A DNA stretch of 64,000 nt. Source: Roseicella frigidaeris (GTDB taxonomy: Bacteria; Pseudomonadota; Alphaproteobacteria; Acetobacterales; Acetobacteraceae). Under the pieces are notes generated by a model, which ran no database searches, had not been told where the DNA came from, and saw nothing but the letters and a program-made list of their open reading frames with translations. The stretch's first letter is position 1; each line of letters opens with the position of its first letter. Positions 26,456 to 34,822 of the stretch are shown here, piece after piece. The stretch covers positions 1 to 64,000 of the forward strand of contig NZ_QLIX01000008.1 of NCBI RefSeq assembly GCF_003258945.1, in the 5' to 3' direction. The translations under genes and the position numbers were made by a program.

Positions 26456-27432
26456 CAGTCGACCGAAACCCCGGCCTCCCTGGCCATGCGCAGCCAGGTG
26501 GCTTGCTCGCGCTCCAGCCAGGCCGGCAGCTCGGCCGGCGGCACCAGCAGCGGATCGACGAAGCTGGCGCGCAGCTTCGCCTGGGTGGCGGCGTCCATCG
26601 CCGCGGTGAAGCCCTGGCGCAGCCGCGCCACCACCGGCTCCGGCGTCCGGCGATGCACCAGCAGCGTGTTCCAGACCGAGACCGCATAGCCCTTCACACC
26701 GGCCTCGGCGATGGTCGGCACCTCGGGCAGGGCGGAGGCGCGGGTCGCGGTGCTGACGCCGAGCGCGCGGAAGCTGCCGGCCTGGATCTGCGGCGTCGAG
26801 GTGGCGGTGGTGTCGAAGAGGAAATCCACCTCGGCGGCGAGCAGCGCGGCGACGGCGGGCGAGGAGCCGCGATAGGGCACGTGCACCGCCTCGAAGCCGG
26901 CCAGGCGCTGCAGCAACGTCGCGCAGAGATGCGAGGAGCTGCCATTGCCGACCGAGCCGAAGATCAGCCCGCCCTTCTTGCCGCGCGCCACCAGCTCGGA
27001 CACCGAGCCGACATCGAGCCGCTTCGGGTTGACCGAGAGGACGTTGGCCATGTCGTTGATGGTGCCGAGCGGCAGGAAGTCCCGCATCAGGTCGACGCCG
27101 GAATTGGCGTAGAGCAGCGGGTTCACGCCGAACATGGCGGCGGTGCCGACCAGCAGCGTGTAGCCGTCCGGCTCGGCGTTGCTCGCCGCCTGGGCGCCGA
27201 TATTGCCGCCGGCGCCGGCGCGGTTGTCCACCACCACCGGCTGGCCGAGCCGCTGGCCGAAGGGCTCGGCGAGGATCCGGGCGACGATGTCGGTGACGCC
27301 GCCGGGCGGGTAGCCGACGACGAGCCGCAGCGGATGGTCGGGGAAGCCGGCCTGGGCGCGGGCGGTCCGGGGAAGGCCGGGGGCGGCCAGCAGGCCAGCG
27401 GCGGTGCCGAGCGCGGCGCGGCGGGTGAGCAT
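26455..27432 (-). CDS. Bug/TctC-family tripartite tricarboxylate transporter receptor
   Basis: A 325-residue receptor with Tat-type leader MLTRRAALGTAAGLLAAPGL. Core motifs: LRLVVGYPPGGVTDIVARIL, VVVDNRAGAGGNIGAQAASN, DGYTLLVGTAAMFGVN, HVPYRGSSPAVAALL and DFLFDTTATSTPQI. The Asp in VTD and the Ala/Gly loop of the carboxylate site are conserved. No tctAB nearby. Stop overlaps the alkA start. The ATG at 27432 is preceded by a purine-rich stretch (ccaggatcccgccg read on the minus strand), a weak RBS. Confidence 0.93.
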   Translation of the reverse strand: MLTRRAALGTAAGLLAAPGLPRTARAQAGFPDHPLRLVVGYPPGGVTDIVARILAEPFGQRLGQPVVVDNRAGAGGNIGAQAASNAEPDGYTLLVGTAAMFGVNPLLYANSGVDLMRDFLPLGTINDMANVLSVNPKRLDVGSVSELVARGKKGGLIFGSVGNGSSSHLCATLLQRLAGFEAVHVPYRGSSPAVAALLAAEVDFLFDTTATSTPQIQAGSFRALGVSTATRASALPEVPTIAEAGVKGYAVSVWNTLLVHRRTPEPVVARLRQGFTAAMDAATQAKLRASFVDPLLVPPAELPAWLEREQATWLRMAREAGVSVD

Positions 27433-27571
27433 CGGCGGGATCCTGGCTGGGCGGTGGTCCCGTCCCGGCCGCGCGGTGCCGCCCGGCAGCAGGACCGGGG
27501 CCGGCACGACGGGGACGGGGCGGCATCCTGGCGTCCAGGGGCGAACGCATCGTCGCTGTAGCAAGCGGCCT

Positions 27572-28969
27572 TCAGCGCAGCAACAGCGTCGCCGCCCAAC
27601 CGAGGCCGAGCACCATGGCCAGGGAGGGCCAGAGCAGCCGCCAGAGCTGGGCCGGCCGGGTGCCGTCGGCGAGCAGGGCGCAGGCCAGGGCGGTGACGCC
27701 GAGGCTGGCCGGCACGCTGCCGGCGCCGGCGAAATTCTGCACCGCCGGGGCGAGCGGAGGCGGCAGCCCGGCGGCGGCGCCGAGCGCCACCTGCACCGGC
27801 ATCAGCGCCGCGTTGGAGCCGACATTGCTGCCGGTGACGAGGCCGGAGAGCAGCGCCACCGGCGCGATGGCGAGCGGCGCCAGCGGCCCGAGCGCCGCCG
27901 CGGCCGCGGTGGCCAGCGCCGCGGCGGCGCCGCTTGCCGTCAGCAGCCGGCCGAGCAGGACGTAGAGGAGCAGGGCGAGGGCCGGCCGCGCCGCCCGGCG
28001 GAGCGCCGCGGCGGCGCGGGCCGGCCCGTCGCGGCGGGCGAGCAGGAGCCCGCCGGAGACCAGCCAGAGCACCACGGCGACATGGGTCAGCGGCAGGCCG
28101 GGATAGTCGGGGTAGGGGTGCAGCGCCGGTGCGCCCGGCCAGAGCCGCGCCGCCAGCAGGCAGAGGGTGAGCAGCAGATAGGGCGCGGCGCGGCCGAGCG
28201 TGGCGCGCGGGCTCCGCGGCGGGTTGGCGCGCCAGAGCGCCCAGAGCATGACCGGGCCGGCGGCGAGCAGGCCAGCGAGCTCGAAGGGCAAGGTCGCGGC
28301 GGCGAGCAGCAGCAGGCCGCCGAGCGTGGCGAGCATGGCGAGCTGCGCCGCCCGCTCGCGCCCCGGCACCGGCAGCCCGGCGCGCGCCGAGAGCGACCAG
28401 AGGAGCGGCGCCAGCAGCAGCAGCCAGGCGGCCGTCATCCAGGCGGCGAGCCAGGACAGGGTCTGCGCCGGCACCCCGGCCAGGGCGGCGCCGAGCGCGG
28501 TGCCTGGACCGAGCCCGCCCCAGGGGATCATGACCAGGGATTGCAGGGCGAGCGCCCCGGCCACCGGCCCCCCGAGCCCGAGGCGCCGCAGGCCGGACAG
28601 CGCGAAGACCATGCCGATGCCGAAGCCGGTAACGCTCTCGAGGAAGGCGCCCATCGGCAGGGAGACGGCGAAGACCCGGGCCGGGCTGGCGGGCAGGGGC
28701 CCGGCCGCGTCCTCGGCCGCGGGCGTCGCCGCGGCATGGAAGAGCAGCCCGCCGCTCACCACCGCGACCGGCTGCAGCCCGAGGAAGAGCCAGCGCCCCG
28801 CCTGGTCGCCGAGAAAGCCGGGCAGGGCGCCGGGATCGGGCAGGGCGAGGAGGGTGGCCGGCAGGGTGGCGGCCAGCGCGACCAGGCAGGCCACGACCGG
28901 CCCCGCCCGGCCGCTGCCGAGCAGGGCGAGCAGCAGCAGGAGCGGCAGGGCCTGCAGCGCCAGCGTCAC
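27572..28969 (-). CDS. L-lactate permease family (LctP) transporter
   Basis: About 465 residues of almost continuous membrane helices. LctP landmarks: LPMGAFLESVTGFGIGMVFA, LVMIPWGGLGPGTALGAAL, and near the C-terminus LLSGLVTGSNVGSNAALMPVQ followed by VQNFAGAGSVPASLG. These proteins import lactate or glycolate with protons. It is shorter than E. coli LldP (about 550), mainly through reduced loops. No ATG lies near the first helix; I chose the GTG at 28969 (VTLALQALPLLLLLALLG). Starts further upstream would run into the divergent gene at 29011. No lactate dehydrogenase is adjacent. Confidence 0.82.
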   Translation of the reverse strand: MTLALQALPLLLLLALLGSGRAGPVVACLVALAATLPATLLALPDPGALPGFLGDQAGRWLFLGLQPVAVVSGGLLFHAAATPAAEDAAGPLPASPARVFAVSLPMGAFLESVTGFGIGMVFALSGLRRLGLGGPVAGALALQSLVMIPWGGLGPGTALGAALAGVPAQTLSWLAAWMTAAWLLLLAPLLWSLSARAGLPVPGRERAAQLAMLATLGGLLLLAAATLPFELAGLLAAGPVMLWALWRANPPRSPRATLGRAAPYLLLTLCLLAARLWPGAPALHPYPDYPGLPLTHVAVVLWLVSGGLLLARRDGPARAAAALRRAARPALALLLYVLLGRLLTASGAAAALATAAAAALGPLAPLAIAPVALLSGLVTGSNVGSNAALMPVQVALGAAAGLPPPLAPAVQNFAGAGSVPASLGVTALACALLADGTRPAQLWRLLWPSLAMVLGLGWAATLLLR

Positions 28970-29010
28970 CGGCTTGCCGGCCCTGGCGCGGAGCGGGATT
29001 CTCGCCGCCG

Positions 29011-29415
29011 ATGAGCGATCTCTACGCCGCCTATGGCAGCAACCTCTCGCATGCCCAGATGCGGCAGCGCTGTCCCGGCGCCGAGCCGGCGGGCGGCCTG
29101 TCGCTGCCCGGCTGGCGGCTGGTGCTGCGGCGCTATGCCCGGATCGAGCCGGATCCGGCGGCCACCTGCCCGGTCGGGCTGTGGCGGGTGACGCCGGCGC
29201 ATCTCGCCGTGCTGGACCGGCACGAAGGGGTGCCGCAGGTCTATGAGCGCCGGCGCCTGGCGCTGCCGGATGGGCGCGCGGCCTGGATCTACCTGGAGCG
29301 CGTGGACCGGCCCGGCCCGCCGGCCCCCGGCTATGTCGAGCGGCTGCGGCATGGCTACCGGGATTTCGGCTTCGATCCCGCGGCGCTGGAGGCGGCGCTC
29401 GCCCGCGGCGGGTGA
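29011..29415 (+). CDS. Gamma-glutamylcyclotransferase-family protein
   Basis: A 134-residue cytosolic protein of the GGCT-like fold. The substrate-binding loop is MSDLYAAYGSNLSHAQM, and the expected catalytic acid is the Glu in LDRHEGVPQVYERR. GGCT enzymes convert gamma-glutamyl amino acids to pyroglutamate and free amino acid. This may link functionally to the gamma-glutamyltransferase at 2.6-4.2 kb and the carboxypeptidase next door, but they are not in an operon. ATG at 29011, divergent from the permease gene by about 40 bp. Confidence 0.87.
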   Translation: MSDLYAAYGSNLSHAQMRQRCPGAEPAGGLSLPGWRLVLRRYARIEPDPAATCPVGLWRVTPAHLAVLDRHEGVPQVYERRRLALPDGRAAWIYLERVDRPGPPAPGYVERLRHGYRDFGFDPAALEAALARGG

Positions 29416-29520
29416 GCGTCCGCGCCGCCGGGGCGCCGCCCGGGTCCCGGCCCTGCCGCCTGCCACATCCCGTTTCCTCCCATCCGGCGCCGCCCGGGCC
29501 GCTGCCCGCGCCCATCGCAG

Positions 29521-29663
29521 ATCCTGATCAGGCGGACTCGCCGAAGGCGTGACTCGCGCGATCAAGCAATGGCCTAGAGCAGATCCCGATCGGGTGAAGA
29601 TGCTCTGAAAACAATAGCCTAGGGCACTTCTCCTGAACCGGTGCTCAGGGGACGTGCCCTAGG
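29521..29663 (-). repeat. Dispersed repeat family 1, copy C (hairpin 2 collapsed)
   Basis: Reverse orientation. Read on the minus strand: hairpin 1 (GGGCACGTCCCCTGAGC with TTCAGGAGAAGTGCCC, 29659-29622), linker ctattgttttcagagcatcttcaccc, then only CCCGATCGGG in place of the full hairpin 2, then atctgctctag. The outer module (cttgatcgcgcgagtcacgccttcggcgagtc) extends to 29521. The first CTAG provides the TAG stop of the carboxypeptidase gene. Hairpin 1 plus TTGTTTT directly after that stop resembles an intrinsic terminator. Confidence 0.85.
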
Positions 29664-30792
29664 CGAGCTGCAGCAGCCCGGCGAGCAGCTTCGCCCGCGG
29701 CACCAGGCTGTCGATCAGCAGATGCTCCTCCAGCGTATGGCCGCCGGCGCCCTGCACGCCGAGGCCGTCGAGCGTCGGGATGCCCATGGCGCCGGTGAAA
29801 TTGCCGTCCGAGCCGCCGCCGGCGCTCTGGTGCGGGATGTCGAAGCCGATGCGCTGGGCGATCTGCCGCGCCGTGCCGTAGAGCGCCATGACCTTCTCGT
29901 CCGGCTCCCAGACCGGCCGCGTCACGCCGCGCGTGACGCTGAGCTGCACGTCGTTCCCGGTCGGGCGCAGCGAGAGCATCTTCTCGACCGCCTCGTCGAG
30001 ATCCTCCTGCCGCTTGGCCATGGAGAGGCTCTCGGCATCGCAATGGGTGGCGACGCAGTTCACCCATTGCCCGCCATGGATGACGCCGACCGAATAGGTG
30101 ACGGCATCGCTCGTCATCGCCTCGATCGCCACCACCTGGCGGCACATCTCGCGGATGGCGCTGCGGCCATCGGCGAGGCGGGCGCCGGCATGGCTCGGCC
30201 GGCCGGTGGCGCGCAGGTTGAAGCGGGCGATGGCGTAGCGGCCCGTCACCACGCCGCCATCCGGGCGCGCCGGCTCCGGCACCAGCACCACGGCATGCCG
30301 CGCCGCCTCGGCCTCGATCAGGTCGCGGGTCGAGGGGCTGCCCACCTCCTCGTCGCTGGTCAGCAGCACCGTCACCGGCCGGCGGGTGGCGATGCCGGCG
30401 CGCAGCAGCTGGCGGATCGCCTCGATGGCGATCCAGTTGCCGCCCTTCATGTCGTAGACGCCGGGGCCGTAGAGCCGGTTGCCCTCCTGCCGCCAGGGCA
30501 GCGGCGCCAGCGTGCCGACCGGGTGCACGGTGTCGAGATGGCCCATCACCAGGATGCTGGGCTCCTGCGGGCGCGGATGCGGGAAGCTCGCCCGCACGCA
30601 GTCGCCGAAGCCCATGCGGCCGGGGATGGTCTCGACCCGGGCGCCCATCAGGGCGAGGTCGCGCGCGGCGATGCCCATCATCCGGTTGACCGCGGCGGCG
30701 TCGAAGGTCGGGCTCTCGCACTCCACCCAGCGGCGCAGCCCGGGCAGCATCGCCTCGGCATCGAAGGGCAGGTCGAGGGCGGGCGCGTCCAT
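29659..30792 (-). CDS. M20 family metallopeptidase, glutamate carboxypeptidase (CPG2)-like
   Basis: A 377-residue zinc peptidase. Motifs: VMGHLDTVHPVG (first metal His/Asp), LYGPGVYDMKGGNWIA (bridging Asp), LTSDEEVGSPSTRDLIE (catalytic Glu and metal Glu), the dimerisation-domain region RATGRPSHAG, and HQSAGGGSDGNFTG. CPG2-type enzymes release C-terminal glutamate from folates or peptides. No signal peptide is visible. ATG at 30792 follows ccaggagaccgcc. It is divergent from the TauD-like gene, and the space between contains a 4 x 13-bp array. Its stop is the CTAG of repeat copy C. Confidence 0.9.
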   Translation of the reverse strand: MDAPALDLPFDAEAMLPGLRRWVECESPTFDAAAVNRMMGIAARDLALMGARVETIPGRMGFGDCVRASFPHPRPQEPSILVMGHLDTVHPVGTLAPLPWRQEGNRLYGPGVYDMKGGNWIAIEAIRQLLRAGIATRRPVTVLLTSDEEVGSPSTRDLIEAEAARHAVVLVPEPARPDGGVVTGRYAIARFNLRATGRPSHAGARLADGRSAIREMCRQVVAIEAMTSDAVTYSVGVIHGGQWVNCVATHCDAESLSMAKRQEDLDEAVEKMLSLRPTGNDVQLSVTRGVTRPVWEPDEKVMALYGTARQIAQRIGFDIPHQSAGGGSDGNFTGAMGIPTLDGLGVQGAGGHTLEEHLLIDSLVPRAKLLAGLLQLA

Positions 30793-30876
30793 GGCGGTCT
30801 CCTGGGTCGTCGCGCCAAGCCTCCCGCGACCCGGCCGGTGCATCAAGGGGCGGATCGGCGGGGAGCGCCCCCGAGG

Positions 30877-30928
30877 GATTGATGCTGGGGATCGATGCTT
30901 GGGATCGATGTCGGGGATCAATGCGGGG
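30877..30928 (+). repeat. Four 13-bp direct repeats (iteron-like) in a divergent promoter region
   Basis: Units: gattgatgctggg, gatcgatgcttgg, gatcgatgtcggg, gatcaatgcgggg, head to tail with no spacer. Each differs from the GATCGATGCTGGG consensus at one to three positions. The array lies 85 bp upstream of the carboxypeptidase ATG and 50 bp upstream of the TauD-like ATG. Spacing of about 1.25 helical turns would stagger bound proteins. Cooperative regulator binding is one explanation; no such regulator is encoded nearby. Confidence 0.8.
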
Positions 30929-30978
30929 GAGCATTTGCCCGCTGCACGGTCAGCGTGCGGTTGCTCTAGACTGGCGGG

Positions 30979-31938
30979 ATGACCCCCCCGCCCCGCCTGG
31001 TGCCGCAAGCCGGCCTCTCCGTCTGGAGTGGCGCCGCCCTCACCCCGGCCGATTGGATGCTGCCGATCGGCGTCGAGGCGACGGCCGAGCTCGTCGCCGC
31101 CCTCGCCGCCCTCGATGGCAGGCTCCCCGCCGGCCCGGGCGATGCCGCGCTGCCCCGCCTGGCGCCGATGCTGCACGCGGTGGCCGGGCGGCTCGAGCAT
31201 GGCCGCGGCTTCGTGCTGCTGCGCGGCCTCGACCTGGAGCGGCTGCCGGGCGCGGCGGCGGAGGCGGCGCTGCTGCTGCTCGGCGCGCATCTCGGCACCA
31301 GCCTGCCGCAGGACGCGGCGGGCGGCCTGGTCGGCCGGCTCGCCAGCCCCGGCGCCGGGGCCGCGTCGGTGCCCCGCTTCCATGCCGATCCGGCGGATGC
31401 GGTCATGCTGCTCTGCCTGCGGCAGCGGCGCGAGGGCGGCGCGGTGACGCTGGTCTCGGCGCCGGCGCTGCACAACGCGCTGCTGCGATCCGACCGCGCC
31501 GCGCTGGCGGCGCTGCATGCCGGCCTGCCGCACCGCAACGGCGAGGGCGCGCCGGCGCAGATGCCGGTCTTCAGCACCGCGAGCGGCAGCTTCGTCGGCC
31601 GCTACGACCGCGAGGCCTTGTTCGAGCCGGCGCTGGAGCCGGCGCAGCTCCGGGCCCTGGCGGCGCTCGATGCCGCCGCGGCGCTGCCCGGCCAGGCGCT
31701 GACCCTCGCCCTGCATGCGGGGGACCTGCTGCTCTACAACCCGCATCTCGTCTGGAAGCAGGTCGTCGCCGGGGAGGCGCCGGCCGATGCGGTGGCGGCC
31801 CGCGCGATGCTGCGGCTCTGGCTGGCGACGCCCGGCTCGCGCGCCTTGCCGGAGAGCTTCGGCGCGGTCTTCGGCACCACCGCGGCCGGGGCGCCGCGCG
31901 GCGGCGTGCCGCAGGCGGAGGGCCTGGTCGGCGGCTGA
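30979..31938 (+). CDS. TauD/TfdA-family Fe(II)/2-oxoglutarate dioxygenase-like protein
   Basis: A 319-residue protein. It matches the TauD/clavaminate-synthase-like fold: GRGFVLLRGLDLERLPGAAA, LGAHLGTSLPQD, then the probable iron motif HxD in VPRFHADPADAVMLLC. The distal region has HAGDLLLYNPHLVWKQ (possible third ligand His) and MLRLWLA (possible 2-oxoglutarate Arg). The substrate is unknown. The sequence gctctagac just upstream (30963-30972) resembles the end of repeat family 1. The racemase-like gene follows 132 bp later on the same strand. Confidence 0.78.
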   Translation: MTPPPRLVPQAGLSVWSGAALTPADWMLPIGVEATAELVAALAALDGRLPAGPGDAALPRLAPMLHAVAGRLEHGRGFVLLRGLDLERLPGAAAEAALLLLGAHLGTSLPQDAAGGLVGRLASPGAGAASVPRFHADPADAVMLLCLRQRREGGAVTLVSAPALHNALLRSDRAALAALHAGLPHRNGEGAPAQMPVFSTASGSFVGRYDREALFEPALEPAQLRALAALDAAAALPGQALTLALHAGDLLLYNPHLVWKQVVAGEAPADAVAARAMLRLWLATPGSRALPESFGAVFGTTAAGAPRGGVPQAEGLVGG

Positions 31939-32070
31939 GCCGGCGCGGCCTGGGTCGCGGTGCGGCCTTTGCAAGGCAGCCACCGGCGATGCCCCGAGGG
32001 GCCGATCGCAGCCGCCGGTCGATGCGCCCCGGTCGGCATCCCCCGGTCAACATGCTGAGGAGTCCGCCCC

Positions 32071-32817
32071 ATGCCCGCCCCGATCCGCCTCCTGGTGGCC
32101 AATGCCAACACCACCGGGGCGATCACCGATCTCTGCGCCGCCGCCGCCCGCGCCGCCGCCGCGCCGGGCACCGAGATCGTCCCGGCGACGCCGCGCTTCG
32201 GCCCGGCCGTCATCGCCACCCGCGCCGAGGGGGCGATCGCCGCGCACGGGCTGCTCGCCCTGCTCGCCGAGCATGCCGGCGCCGTGGATGGCGTGCTGCT
32301 CGCCGTCTCGCATGACACGGCGCTGGAGGCGGCGCGGCAGCTCCTGCCCTGCCCGGTGGTCGGCATGACCGAGGCCGCCTGCTTCGCCGCCTGCCTGCTC
32401 GGCGGCCGCTTCGGGCTGGTGACCATGGGCAGCGTCGATCCCTACCGCGAGCGGATCGCCCAGCACGGCCTCGCCGGCCGCCTCGCGGCGCTGCGCGGCA
32501 TCGCGCTGACGCCGCAGGATGCGGTGCGCGACCCGGAGGCGGTGGCGCGGCAGATGGACGCTGCCATCGCCGAGGTGGTGGCCGAGGGGGCCGATGCCGT
32601 GGTGCTCGGCGGCGCCGCGCTGGCCGGCATGGGGCCGCGGCTGCAGCGCGCGGCCATGGTGCCGCTGCTCGATGGCATCGCCTGTGGGGTCAAGCTGCTG
32701 GAGATGCTGGTCGCGCTCCGCCCGCCGAAGCCGCGGACCGGCAGCTACGCCGCGCCGCGGGGGCGGGAGAGCCTCGGCCTCGACCCGGCGCTCGCCGCCC
32801 TGCTGCGCGATGGTTGA
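32071..32817 (+). CDS. Asp/Glu/hydantoin racemase-family protein lacking both catalytic cysteines
   Basis: A 248-residue protein of the hydantoin-racemase fold: IRLLVANANTTGAITDLC at the N-terminus, PVVGMTEAACFAACLLGGRFGLVTMG, and PLLDGIACGVKLLEML near the end. In active hydantoin racemases two Cys residues act as acid and base in VACFDD-type and VLGCAG-type motifs. Here they read LLAVSHDT (Val79) and VVLGGAALAG (Gly181), so both are replaced. The other Cys residues do not align with them. The protein is probably not a two-base racemase; a decarboxylase-, isomerase- or binding-type role is possible. ATG at 32071 follows tgctgaggagtccgcccc. Confidence 0.85.
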   Translation: MPAPIRLLVANANTTGAITDLCAAAARAAAAPGTEIVPATPRFGPAVIATRAEGAIAAHGLLALLAEHAGAVDGVLLAVSHDTALEAARQLLPCPVVGMTEAACFAACLLGGRFGLVTMGSVDPYRERIAQHGLAGRLAALRGIALTPQDAVRDPEAVARQMDAAIAEVVAEGADAVVLGGAALAGMGPRLQRAAMVPLLDGIACGVKLLEMLVALRPPKPRTGSYAAPRGRESLGLDPALAALLRDG

Positions 32818-32917
32818 GCGGGAAGGCCGCTGCAACCGAGCGTGTTGACAGGGGCGATTCGCGCGGCCGATTCTCGGCCGCGGCCATGGCTGGGCGCTGC
32901 CCGCCGCGGGAGGTTCG

Positions 32918-34822
32918 TTGCTTCGTCCTGTCCTGTCCGGCCTCAGCACGCTGCTCTGGCTGCCGGCCCTCGGCCTCGCCGGCTATCTCGCGCTGGGGCA
33001 TCTCGACGTCGCCGCCCTCGCCGCATCCCGGGCTTCGGCCGCGCTGGGCCGCGAGGTGGCGATCGACTCGCTCCGCCTCGCGCCCGGGCGCTGGCTGCAG
33101 CTCGAATTGCGGGGCCTGCGCATCGCCAATCTCGCGGGCGGCACGCGGCCGGAGATGCTGACCCTCGGCCATGCGCGCCTGCAGCTCGACCTGCTCTCCC
33201 TGGTCGATGGGCCGCCGCGGCTGCGGGCGGTCGAGGTCGAGGGCTTCAGCCTGCATCTCGAGCATGTCGGGGCCGGCCGGAAGAACTGGCAATTCGGCCC
33301 GGCGCGGGAGGCCGGGGAGGCGCCGGCCGGCCGCGCCGGCACCCCGCTGCTCCTCGACGCGGCGCTGCGCGACAGCGAGGTCATCGTCCGCACCAGCAGC
33401 GGCCAGCGGCTGCGCACCGCCTTGCACCGGGCCAGCATCCGCACCGATGACCTGGAGAGCCCGGTCCGCATCGAGGCCGCCGGCACCTACAACGACCTCG
33501 ATATCGCCCTTGAGGGCGATCTCGACTCCATCGCCCGGCTGCGCGACGTCAGCCGCCCCTACGGCACCCGGCTGCGCCTCTCCTCCGGCGATACCCGGCT
33601 CGATTTCACGGGGCACATGGAGGATCCCTTCGACATCGACGGCGCCGACGGCCGGGCCGAGCTGCGCGCGCCGACGCTCGACCGGCTGCTGGCGCTGGGC
33701 GGCGCCGAGGCGGCGATCGCGGGCGGCCTGGAGCTGGAGGGCCGGCTCGTGCATCGCAGCGCGGTCTGGCGGCTGAGCGAAGGGCGGGGGCGGCTGGCCG
33801 GCGAGGCGGTCACGGTGCGCAGCGCGAAGTTCACCGAGGGGGGCAGGGGCGAGCCGGATGCCGTCGCCCTCGATCTCGGGCTTGGCCGGCTCGACCTGAA
33901 CCGCCGGCTTGCCGCCGGGTCGCGGTCGCGCGAGCCGGAAGCCGATCTGCCGCTGGCGGTCAGCGCCTCGCCGGACCCGCGGCTCACCGCCCGGATCACC
34001 GTCGAGGAGCTGCTCTATTCGCGGCTGGAAGCGCGCGACGTCGTCTTCGAGGGCTCGCTCGAGCCGCGCCACATCGCCGTCTCCACCCTGGCGCTCAGCA
34101 CCAGCGGCGCGCGGCTGCGCGCCAGCGGCCGGGTGGATGCGAAGGGCGAGGGCGGCGTGGTCGCCGCCGAGGTCCGCATGGAGGCAGGCGATGTCGAGAC
34201 CATGCGCCGCGTCCTCGGCCTGCGGCCGTTGCCGCTCGCCGGGCGCCTCGATGGCTGGGTCACGGCCCAGGGCGAGGGCGAGCGGCTGAATGCCGCGGCG
34301 CGCGGGGCGCGGGTCTCGGCCGTGCTGGCCATGCAACAGGGGCAGATCGCGCGCGAGGTGATCGAGATGGCCTCGACCGATATCCGCCTGCTCTTCCGCA
34401 CGCCGCGCGGCATGGTGCCGGTCACCTGCCTGCTCGGCATGCTGGAGATGCGGGCGGGGGTGGGCGAGGTGGCGCCGCTGCGCATCCGCGCCGCCACGGG
34501 CCAGGTGGCGGGCACGGCCAGCTTCGACCTGAACCGCCGGCAGCTCGACCTGGTGATCGGCAGCCTGCGCAGCACGACGAGCTTCTGGGCGCTCGACATC
34601 CCGGTGCGGGTCTTCGGCAGCTTCGGCGATCCGAGCATCCGGCCGGCCAGCTGGTCGGCGGATGGCCGGGCCCGGCTGGCGGCCGGGGATGTGGTGGCGC
34701 CGCTGCCGCCGCGGCTGCGCGACTTCGCGCAGCGCAACCCCTGCTTCCAGGCGGCGGCTATTCCAACCGCGCCCCCGAGATCCGCACCACCTCCGACCAC
34801 TTCGCGTTCTCGCTCGCGATGA
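32918..34822 (+). CDS. AsmA family protein
   Basis: A 634-residue envelope protein. A single N-terminal helix (LSTLLWLPALGLAGYLAL) is followed by beta-rich AsmA repeats: ASAALGREVAIDSLRL, LHLEHVGAGRKNWQFGP, and the C-terminal AsmA core GQIAREVIEMASTDIRLLFR with TASFDLNRRQLDLVIG. AsmA-like proteins bridge inner and outer membranes and are thought to move lipids. The start is TTG at 32918, supported by GGGAGG at 32908-32913 and absence of another start before the helix. The last about 20 residues (PTAPPRSAPPPTTSRSRSR) lie over the end of the convergent Bug gene, and look like read-through. Confidence 0.87.
   Translation: MLRPVLSGLSTLLWLPALGLAGYLALGHLDVAALAASRASAALGREVAIDSLRLAPGRWLQLELRGLRIANLAGGTRPEMLTLGHARLQLDLLSLVDGPPRLRAVEVEGFSLHLEHVGAGRKNWQFGPAREAGEAPAGRAGTPLLLDAALRDSEVIVRTSSGQRLRTALHRASIRTDDLESPVRIEAAGTYNDLDIALEGDLDSIARLRDVSRPYGTRLRLSSGDTRLDFTGHMEDPFDIDGADGRAELRAPTLDRLLALGGAEAAIAGGLELEGRLVHRSAVWRLSEGRGRLAGEAVTVRSAKFTEGGRGEPDAVALDLGLGRLDLNRRLAAGSRSREPEADLPLAVSASPDPRLTARITVEELLYSRLEARDVVFEGSLEPRHIAVSTLALSTSGARLRASGRVDAKGEGGVVAAEVRMEAGDVETMRRVLGLRPLPLAGRLDGWVTAQGEGERLNAAARGARVSAVLAMQQGQIAREVIEMASTDIRLLFRTPRGMVPVTCLLGMLEMRAGVGEVAPLRIRAATGQVAGTASFDLNRRQLDLVIGSLRSTTSFWALDIPVRVFGSFGDPSIRPASWSADGRARLAAGDVVAPLPPRLRDFAQRNPCFQAAAIPTAPPRSAPPPTTSRSRSR

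Noticed and set aside
24198-26687. An 829-codon minus-strand frame over the dipeptidase and alkA
   Set aside because: Antisense or shifted frame; the genes underneath have intact catalytic motifs in their own frames.
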